Shown: positions 8,667 to 14,694 of the stretch, piece after piece
Layout: every line of letters starts with the position of its first letter
Numbering within the stretch: the stretch's first letter is position 1
Assembly (NCBI GenBank): GCA_964370845.1
Contig: CAYJLB010000028.1
Location: 1 to 25,945 of the forward strand
DNA length: 25,945 nt
DNA from: CAYJLB01 sp964370845
GTDB taxonomy: Bacteria; Bacillota; Clostridia; Oscillospirales; Ruminococcaceae
Direction: 5' to 3'
The notes under the pieces: generated by a model
What the model saw: the letters and a program-made list of their open reading frames with translations, nothing else
Told to the model about the DNA's origin: nothing
Databases searched by the model: none
Program-made: the position numbers and the translations under genes

Positions 8667-9020
8667 TTACAATGCTTCCTTGTCAAATTCGCGAGTTCTA
8701 ATTCTTACAGCCTTTTCGATATTAGTGACAAAAATTTTGCCGTCGCCACATCTTCCTGTACAAGCAACATCGCAAACTTTGTCTATAAGGTTGTCAACTT
8801 CGTCATCATTTACAACCACGTCAAATCGAATTTTTGAAGTGAGTTTAACTTCACGTTTCATATCTGTTGAAAAGACAAGTCCTTCTGCGTCGGGAAATTC
8901 GGTGTAAGTTCCGCACCCTGACACATCATAAACTGTCATGCCGCCAGCGCTATGAGATAAAATTACATTTTTTACTTCTTCTAATTTTTCTTTTCTAACA
9001 ACAATACTAAGCTGTTTCAT
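8667..9020 (-). CDS. PII-family signalling protein with an altered T-loop
   Basis: A 117-residue GlnB-fold protein. The first strand 'MKQLSIVVRKEKLEEVKNVI', the B-loop 'TGRCGDGKIFV' and the C-terminal 'RIRTRE' match PII proteins and suggest nucleotide binding. The T-loop (about residues 35-60) is roughly five residues longer than in GlnB and lacks the YRGAEY tyrosine used for uridylylation. It is the first gene of the dehydrogenase/permease operon. PII paralogues encoded next to transporters usually control them by direct contact, so a role in gating the permease (3705-5126) or the complex according to ATP/ADP or 2-oxoglutarate is plausible but inferred. Confidence 0.85.
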   Translation of the reverse strand: MKQLSIVVRKEKLEEVKNVILSHSAGGMTVYDVSGCGTYTEFPDAEGLVFSTDMKREVKLTSKIRFDVVVNDDEVDNLIDKVCDVACTGRCGDGKIFVTNIEKAVRIRTREFDKEAL

Positions 9021-9057
9021 TTAAAGCACAATCCTTTCAAAAATAACTATTCTTTTT

Positions 9058-9086
9058 ATTATAACAGAAACAAAACCACATTTCAA
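9058..9086 (-). promoter_or_regulatory. Sigma-A promoter of the PII/dehydrogenase operon
   Basis: On the minus strand TTGAAA (9081-9086) and TATAAT (9058-9063) are separated by 17 bp. GAAAGGAT at about 9031-9038 is the ribosome binding site of the PII gene. No clear operator is visible. The dispersed repeat begins five bases upstream of the -35 box. Confidence 0.8.
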
Positions 9087-9090
9087 CCCC

Positions 9091-9275
9091 AGCAACGTGA
9101 CGTTGGCGGGGCAACCCCGCTGTTTCGCCCGCGTTTTTTGGTTGTAAATGAGAAAATTATTGCCCGCGAGGTTATAATTTTGTTTTGATTTATTTTTTGC
9201 AACGTGACGTTAGCGAGGCAACCCCGCTGTTATGCCCGCGTTTTTCATTTGTAAAATGAGGAAATTTCTGCCTTG
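9091..9275. repeat. Dispersed intergenic repeats (copies 3 and 4)
   Basis: Two tandem copies fill most of the gap between the PII gene and the GGDEF gene. Copy 3 is 9091-9175 and copy 4 is 9197-9275. Each begins with an odd palindrome (GCAACGTGACGTT), then GGCAACCCCGCTGTT, GCCCGCGTTTTT and a GAAAATT/GAAATTT segment. They share these blocks with 2687-2862. There is no gene in this stretch. Confidence 0.75.
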
Positions 9276-9323
9276 CCTGAGTAAAAAAATAACTATGCAA
9301 CTTGATTATCTTTTTAATAATGG

Positions 9324-9386
9324 TTGAAATTTTAAAAAAGTTGTGATATAATTAGTCTATATATCTCGTTTTTTACCTATAGGAGG
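9324..9386 (+). promoter_or_regulatory. Sigma-A promoter and ribosome binding site of the GGDEF gene
   Basis: TTGAAA (9324-9329) and TATAAT (9347-9352) are 17 bp apart. AGGAGG at 9381-9386 lies five bases before a GTG codon at 9392, which decides the start. Confidence 0.8.
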
Positions 9387-9391
9387 ACTTT

Positions 9392-11005
9392 GTGGATAAG
9401 TATAAATTACGAATTTCTAATTTTTCTAACTCAGAAATTCAAAATATTATTGAAAAAAATAATAAAATTGATAGGCTAGAAGTGGAATTTCACGAAGCTA
9501 ACATATCTAACCCAAAATCTTATGATTGCTCTGATGTTTTGGTTATTGATGCTAACTTTAGTGCGGATATGATTGACACTTTAAATGCTAATAAAGCGAA
9601 CTATTCTGTGGTTGTTTTAAGCTGTGATGATGAGTACTTTGTGAAGTTGACAAAAGAACAACAAGATAGCTTTTTTGATGTTTGGATTACAAATTCAAGA
9701 ACCGTTTATGAATATCGAATTAATCATTTTTTATATAGAATGAGGGACTATTTTGATGCGGAACTTGCGTCAAAACAACTCGACACACTTATTGACAGTG
9801 TGCCCGATTTAATCTGGTTTAAGGACGTTATCGGTGCGCATATTAAGGTAAACGATAGCTTTTGCAAGACTGTAAATAAGACAAAAGAGCAAATTAAATA
9901 CCGTGGACATTGTTATATTTGGGACTTGGACATTGAGGAATATGAACAGGGCGAATTTGTTTGTATGGAAACTGAAGAAGTTGTAATCGCTGAACAAGGA
10001 ACATTTTTATTTGATGAAAAAGTAAAAATTGGCGAAGAAATGCGACAACTTAAAACATATAAATCTGCAATTGTCGGAAGAAATGGCGAAACTATCGGGA
10101 CAGTTGGTTTAGCTCGTGATGTTACCGATGTTTGGAACACTCACGCCGAGTTTAAAACTTTAATAAACCACCTTCCATTTCCAATGATGATTGTTACCGA
10201 CGACTTAAAATTTGTAAGCGCAAACGGCAATTTTGATGATATTTTTGGTATTGAAGATGACATTACGTCCTTTAATCTTGAAAAATTTGGAATCAATTTT
10301 TTTGGCAAAAGTATTTCTATGCCAAACATAACTGAAGGTGTTATTTCAGCTGAAATTGTAAAAAATGGAAAAGTTTCATCTTTTATGATTGAAAAAAGTG
10401 CAATTTATGACGTTTTTAATCAATTAAACGGATTTTTCTTTATTTTCAATGATGTTACTACTCAAAAAGAGTATGAGCGAAAATTGAAATTAATTTCTCA
10501 AACTGACGAATTGACAGAGCTTAATAATCGTATTGCTATAAGAAATTATTTCGACTCTAATTATTTATCAGTTTGCGAAGAACAAATTCCTTTCGCTGTT
10601 ATGATGATTGATATTGATTATTTCAAGAATTACAATGACTTATACGGACATATTAAAGGTGACAATATTTTAAAAGAGTTTGGAAATTTGCTCATTGAAA
10701 TTTCTAAAGAATTTGATGTTTTTGTTGCAAGATATGGTGGAGAAGAATTTATTTTGGTTGCAAAAGGAAAAACTGCAAAGGAATGTGAAGAAATTGCGCA
10801 AACTCTTTGCGAAAGAGTTCGTGACCTTAATATTATCCACGAATCATCAGTGATTGCGAATTTTGTCACACTTTCTATTGGGATTTGTTATAATGAAAAA
10901 GTTGCACAAGGAAAGACTGTTGGCGATTTAATCAAATGTGCTGACACGTCACTTTACACCGCAAAAAATAATGGACGAAATCAATGGGTTATTACCCAGA
11001 ATTAG
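9392..11005 (+). CDS. Diguanylate cyclase with receiver-like, PAS and GGDEF domains
   Basis: A 537-residue cytoplasmic protein. Residues 1-115 resemble a degenerate receiver domain; a PAS domain follows at about 130-248 ('DSVPDLIWFKDVIGAHIKVNDSF' region, ending 'GLARDVTDV') and a second PAS-like domain at about 255-365. The GGDEF domain is at about 370-535 with the active-site signature GGEEF at 449-453 and the usual 'TDELTELNNR' start. It should make cyclic di-GMP from two GTP. The inhibitory I-site RxxD normally five residues before the signature reads KEFD here, so product inhibition through it is unlikely. The GTG start is fixed by AGGAGG. It is a single-gene unit ending at the hairpin 11036-11081. 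Confidence 0.9.
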   Translation: MDKYKLRISNFSNSEIQNIIEKNNKIDRLEVEFHEANISNPKSYDCSDVLVIDANFSADMIDTLNANKANYSVVVLSCDDEYFVKLTKEQQDSFFDVWITNSRTVYEYRINHFLYRMRDYFDAELASKQLDTLIDSVPDLIWFKDVIGAHIKVNDSFCKTVNKTKEQIKYRGHCYIWDLDIEEYEQGEFVCMETEEVVIAEQGTFLFDEKVKIGEEMRQLKTYKSAIVGRNGETIGTVGLARDVTDVWNTHAEFKTLINHLPFPMMIVTDDLKFVSANGNFDDIFGIEDDITSFNLEKFGINFFGKSISMPNITEGVISAEIVKNGKVSSFMIEKSAIYDVFNQLNGFFFIFNDVTTQKEYERKLKLISQTDELTELNNRIAIRNYFDSNYLSVCEEQIPFAVMMIDIDYFKNYNDLYGHIKGDNILKEFGNLLIEISKEFDVFVARYGGEEFILVAKGKTAKECEEIAQTLCERVRDLNIIHESSVIANFVTLSIGICYNEKVAQGKTVGDLIKCADTSLYTAKNNGRNQWVITQN

Positions 11006-11035
11006 CAGTTAAATCTATTATTTATAATATAATTT

Positions 11036-11081
11036 AAAAGGTAGAAGTTTTTTGGGAAGTCCCGTTAAACTTTTACCTTTT
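11036..11081 (+). terminator. Terminator of the GGDEF gene
   Basis: A 15-bp stem (11036-11050 with 11067-11081, one G-U pair) is followed by ATGTTTTTT. It begins 31 bases after the stop codon. Confidence 0.8.
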
Positions 11082-11092
11082 ATGTTTTTTAG

Positions 11093-11142
11093 TTGACAAA
11101 ATTAGGTTTATGTGCTAATATTTTAATGATTAGAAACGTTTC
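11093..11142 (+). promoter_or_regulatory. Sigma-A promoter with LacI-type operator
   Basis: TTGACA (11093-11098) and TAATAT (11116-11121) are 17 bp apart. The perfect palindrome GAAACGTTTC (11133-11142), with the central CG typical of LacI/GalR/CcpA-type operators, overlaps the predicted transcription start region. This placement fits autorepression by the following LacI-type gene. Confidence 0.8.
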
Positions 11143-11178
11143 GTTTTCACATATTTTAGAGGAAAGGATAATTATAAT

Positions 11179-12171
11179 ATGGCTACAATAAAGGATATTG
11201 CAAAGGAAACAGGTCTTGGGCTTGCTACAATTTCAAAGTATTTAAACGGTGGAAATGTTCGCCCTGAAAACAAAATTTTACTTGATAAAGCTGTGAAAGA
11301 TTTGAATTTTCAAGTGAATGAAATGGCGCGTGGTCTGAAAACTAATAAATCTAAAATAATCGGCATTGTTATACCAAAACTTTCCAACCTATTCACTACC
11401 ACAATTATTGAGGAAGTGGAAACAATTTTGCGAAAAAATGGCTATGCAACTATGATAATGAACTACCATTCTAACGACAGAATTGAAAAGGATATTATCA
11501 ACTTTTTGATTGCACGAAAAGTTGACGGGATAGTTTATATGCCTGTAAGCACAAAAACTTCTAACCTTGAAAAATTTATCGAACTAGATATTCCAGTGGT
11601 GCTAATCGACCGTAAAATTAATGATTTAGTCACTGATTTTGTTGGAGTTGACAACATTTCCGCTGGGGAAAAGGCAACTGAATTGCTTATAAAAAATAAC
11701 CATAAAAAAATTGGTGTAATCGCAGGTCCACACAGCCTTAAAACCACTGGCGACCGTGTAAAAGGTTACAAAAATACTCTTATAAAACATGGAATTGAAG
11801 TTAATGAAGATTATATAATTAAGACAGATTTTAACATTGAAGATGGTTATAAGAGTACTAAAGAACTGCTTAAAAAATGTAGTGATATTACTGCCGTTTT
11901 TGCTACAAATTATGAAATGACAATGGGTTCAATTATGGCAATTAAAGAGAAAAATATAAAAATTCCCGAAGAAATTTCTGTTGTGGGATTTGATAATATT
12001 GAGCTTGCAAGCGTGATTTCACCGCAAATTACCATAGTTTGTCAGCCTATGCGTGAGATTGCAAGGCAAGTCGCAAACATTTTACTTGATAGAATTGACA
12101 ACAAAGGAATTACTACTCAAGTAATTTTAGATTGCTTTATTGAGGAAGGAAAATCCGTTAAAACATTGTAA
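11179..12171 (+). CDS. LacI/GalR-family transcriptional repressor
   Basis: A 330-residue protein with an N-terminal LacI helix-turn-helix ('TIKDIAKETGLGLATISKYL', residues 3-22) and hinge ('EMARGLKTNKSKIIGIVIP'), followed by a periplasmic-binding-protein-like sensor domain to the end. The length is normal for the family. AGAGGAAAGG precedes the ATG. No sugar transport or hydrolase genes are adjacent, so its regulon lies elsewhere, or it mainly controls itself through the palindrome at 11133-11142. The effector cannot be inferred from the sequence. Confidence 0.9.
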   Translation: MATIKDIAKETGLGLATISKYLNGGNVRPENKILLDKAVKDLNFQVNEMARGLKTNKSKIIGIVIPKLSNLFTTTIIEEVETILRKNGYATMIMNYHSNDRIEKDIINFLIARKVDGIVYMPVSTKTSNLEKFIELDIPVVLIDRKINDLVTDFVGVDNISAGEKATELLIKNNHKKIGVIAGPHSLKTTGDRVKGYKNTLIKHGIEVNEDYIIKTDFNIEDGYKSTKELLKKCSDITAVFATNYEMTMGSIMAIKEKNIKIPEEISVVGFDNIELASVISPQITIVCQPMREIARQVANILLDRIDNKGITTQVILDCFIEEGKSVKTL

Positions 12172-12219
12172 TTTTTTAAGAAAATAATCTTCAATATGAA
12201 TGTGAATTTCTAAATAAAA

Positions 12220-12256
12220 AGGCTATAACGAAACTTTGAAAATTTCGTTATAGCCT
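12220..12256. terminator. Bidirectional terminator between lacI-type gene and sortase gene
   Basis: AGGCTATAACGAAA (12220-12233) and its exact reverse complement (12243-12256) form a 14-bp stem with a 9-base loop. A-rich and T-rich flanks on the two sides serve both converging genes. Confidence 0.85.
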
Positions 12257-12281
12257 AATTTTTATCTCTAATTAACCAATT

Positions 12282-13166
12282 TTACCCATTAACATAATGC
12301 CATTCAGCAGTCATATATTTGTCTTCATTAATAGTAACTGTGTTTGCATATTGACTTAAATCCTCACCCTCGTGAGCTTTTCTTGCTACAATTACAAAAC
12401 GTGCATTGTAATATTCGCTGAACAAGCAAGTTGACATTGTAATCAATTTATCGTCCATTGTAACTTCAACATCAGTGTTAAAATAAGTCCTGTTCATAAC
12501 CTCGTTGTAATACTCATCAAAAACTTCTTGAGTGTCAAAAACGTGTGCAGAATGATATTCAAAAAAGTTCCCATTGTCCATTGCAGGGTCGCCACCTGTC
12601 AAAAATGCAGCAAAAACTACCCACTCATTTTCTTCATATAATGTGTCAAAATTCACAATTTGGTGTTCCTTAAAGTATTCAATATCACGATATTTTGCCA
12701 CATCAGCGAAAAATAATTCTGTAGCCATATTATGGCCGTACATTACAATATTATCAGGAGTTTCAGTGTCAGTCAATTTTGTCCTAAAGTCAACAAAAAT
12801 TGTTCCAGCACTGTCCGGTTGTCTGTAAAAATCGTGTTCTAAGTAATATGAGTTGTTAGCGTTTTGCATAACAGGGTTGTCGATATTTGTGCCATCAACC
12901 CAAACCCAGCCCACAAGGCTGTCATTTATAGCGTACCACTCCTCGTATTTTTCAAGCATTACAGGGATAGGAGGTTCAGTTTCAGCGGTAGTAGTAGCCT
13001 CTGTTGTAGTCGCAACAGTAGTTTCAGGAGTAGTAGCCTGAACCTCCACAACTTCCTCTTTCCCCAAAAATACGATTGACAAAATCACTGCAATTACAAT
13101 AACACAAGCTCCCGCAACAGCAGCAATGATAATTCTTTGTTTTTTATTATTATTTTCTATTGACAT
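12282..13166 (-). CDS. srtB: Class B sortase
   Basis: A membrane-anchored cysteine transpeptidase that attaches sorting-signal proteins to the cell wall. The start is placed at the ATG at 13166, behind GAAAGGA, rather than at the longest ORF start 60 bases upstream, giving 294 residues. There is a short basic cytoplasmic start, one membrane segment (about residues 11-35), a Thr/Glu-rich linker (about 44-66) and a sortase B domain. The catalytic triad is visible: His145 in 'MYGHNM', Cys247 in 'ITMSTCLF' and Arg256 in 'NARFVIVAR'. No LPxTG- or NPxTG-type substrate is encoded next to it, so it probably serves dispersed substrates. Single-gene unit. Confidence 0.92.
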   Translation of the reverse strand: MSIENNNKKQRIIIAAVAGACVIVIAVILSIVFLGKEEVVEVQATTPETTVATTTEATTTAETEPPIPVMLEKYEEWYAINDSLVGWVWVDGTNIDNPVMQNANNSYYLEHDFYRQPDSAGTIFVDFRTKLTDTETPDNIVMYGHNMATELFFADVAKYRDIEYFKEHQIVNFDTLYEENEWVVFAAFLTGGDPAMDNGNFFEYHSAHVFDTQEVFDEYYNEVMNRTYFNTDVEVTMDDKLITMSTCLFSEYYNARFVIVARKAHEGEDLSQYANTVTINEDKYMTAEWHYVNG

Positions 13167-13216
13167 AAAATTTTCCTTTCGTTTAATAATTTGTTTGAAA
13201 ATATTTCTTCTATAAA

Positions 13217-13245
13217 ATGATACCACTATCCAACAATATTGTCAA
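13217..13245 (-). promoter_or_regulatory. Sigma-A promoter of the sortase gene
   Basis: On the minus strand TTGACA (13240-13245) and TATCAT (13217-13222) are 17 bp apart. It lies 51 bases upstream of the chosen start codon, which supports starting at 13166: the longer ORF start at 13226 would lie upstream of the transcript. Confidence 0.85.
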
Positions 13246-13500
13246 GAATTTATAATTTATTTTATTTTTTTTAAAAACGAACAAGTTAAAAAAATTAATT
13301 ATATAGCAAAAACGACACTTTATTGTTACAACATTTAACTAATGCGTATATTTTTGTTAATACGTAATTCATAATTTAGACATATTTATCTAACAATCGA
13401 CAAATATAGCGTTATATAAGATAAATATGTAAAAATTCACTAGAAGTATGAAAACACTTCCATATGTAACTTTTTTGTAACTTTCATATAGTATAATATT

Positions 13501-13623
13501 TATTAGAAAAACAAGTTAAATATTTTGTTTTTCTTGAATTTACAACTTCCTTCTAATTAATTTTTTAACTTACAAGAAAAAACTCTATTTGATGAAACCT
13601 CGCTTCATTAAATAGAGTTTTTT
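13501..13623 (+). other. Gene-free region with two hairpins, possible small RNA or terminator
   Basis: The 420 bases between the sortase and lipoprotein promoters hold no credible ORF. AGAAAAACAA (about 13505-13514) pairs exactly with TTGTTTTTCT (about 13525-13534). A 20-bp stem (13577-13596 with 13604-13623, one wobble, loop ACCTCGC) follows, ending in a T run, and looks like an intrinsic terminator although no gene ends here. A TATAAT at 13492-13497 could drive a roughly 120-base RNA, but no good -35 box precedes it. Confidence 0.45.
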
Positions 13624-13663
13624 CTCGTGTAAAAATTTTACTTGTAAAATCTTTTTACATTAC

Positions 13664-13692
13664 TTGAAAGAAATTTGATTTCGTGTTATAAT
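13664..13692 (+). promoter_or_regulatory. Sigma-A promoter of the lipoprotein gene
   Basis: TTGAAA (13664-13669) and TATAAT (13687-13692) are 17 bp apart. GAAAGGTGGAG (13717-13727) is the ribosome binding site for the ATG at 13734. Confidence 0.85.
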
Positions 13693-13733
13693 ATATATGT
13701 AAAGAATTTTGTTTTAGAAAGGTGGAGTTTTGT

Positions 13734-14483
13734 ATGATAAAAAAACTTTCTATTTTTTTAATAATACTCCCTTTAATATTTTTAACTGCTTGTAGCGAAC
13801 CTTTGAGCGATGAGTCGCTTTCTGACTGGTTTTCTGACAACAATGATGTTCGACTTGACATAGAAATGCCTATTTTAAATGATTTAGCTGGCTCGCCACT
13901 TTATATTAGCGAAATAGTGAAAGATATATTTAAAACTGCCGACTTTAATCCTGTTACGGGGGCGGAATTTCCTGAACAATATCAATTTAGGTTTTTCCAC
14001 TACAGTGAAGATATGATTGACTGGAAATTTCATAATGAACCTAAAATTATTGGATTTATCGACAACAAAAACATCTATTTAAAAATGGACGACAGTGAAG
14101 AAATTGTTACATATAAAAATGATGATATGACAAAAAAACTTAGTGCTTTGATGTTGCACTATGACAATATGCCTCTTATTGAGGAATTTGAAAATGAGAA
14201 TTTAACGGATTTTATACCATTTTTAGGATATTTCCCTGACGGAGAAAATGACGATGTTACTGCTCTTTCTGATTATTTGTCAACTTTTAACACTAGACAA
14301 CACGAGATTTTAGACAGAACACTTGAACGTGAGGAAATTTTCAAGGAACTTGCGTCAGGTGAAGTTCTTGCGCTTATACTTTGCGAAAACAGCGAAGGAA
14401 TATTTATGAATTATCAGTTTTTCGAGGATTACTGTTTACTAAATATAGACGGGCGAATGTATTTGTTTGAGTTTACACTATAA
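13734..14483 (+). CDS. Putative lipoprotein of unknown function
   Basis: The start is placed at the ATG at 13734; the GTG at 13722 lies inside the ribosome binding site. The 249-residue protein begins with a lipoprotein signal peptide: basic 'MIKK', a hydrophobic stretch and the lipobox 'LTAC' with the modified cysteine at residue 16. The mature part is acidic with aromatic residues and I recognise no domain. It is probably anchored on the outer face of the membrane. It stands alone between a clear promoter and a strong terminator. Confidence 0.75.
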   Translation: MIKKLSIFLIILPLIFLTACSEPLSDESLSDWFSDNNDVRLDIEMPILNDLAGSPLYISEIVKDIFKTADFNPVTGAEFPEQYQFRFFHYSEDMIDWKFHNEPKIIGFIDNKNIYLKMDDSEEIVTYKNDDMTKKLSALMLHYDNMPLIEEFENENLTDFIPFLGYFPDGENDDVTALSDYLSTFNTRQHEILDRTLEREEIFKELASGEVLALILCENSEGIFMNYQFFEDYCLLNIDGRMYLFEFTL

Positions 14484-14572
14484 AATTTATAGTGCACTCA
14501 CTTTATTCACGTCACCAAACTGACCGCTAATTTAGCTACTTTTTTTAGGTTTTACCTTTTTCTAACATTCTG

Positions 14573-14602
14573 AAGCCGCCTAGTAATTTTACTAGGCGGC
14601 TT
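14573..14602 (+). terminator. Terminator of the lipoprotein gene
   Basis: AAGCCGCCTAGTAA (14573-14586) pairs exactly with 14589-14602, followed by AGCTTTTTT. Confidence 0.85.
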
Positions 14603-14639
14603 AGCTTTTTTATTTGTATATCATATCAAAATTTAACAG

Positions 14640-14665
14640 CACGGGCAGAAATTTTCCCATTTCAC
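14640..14665. repeat. Dispersed repeat fragment, inverted copy
   Basis: This is the reverse complement of the block GTGAAATGGGAAAATTTCTG found at 2830-2850. It lies just downstream of the Ca2+-ATPase stop codon. It shows that the blocks of this repeat family also occur alone. Confidence 0.65.
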
Positions 14666-14694
14666 AAAGTAACAATGTTGGTATAGACGGAATG

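Noticed and set aside
13166..13226. Longer sortase start at 13226
   Set aside because: The -10 box at 13217-13222 would lie inside the coding region, and GAAAGGA points to the ATG at 13166.
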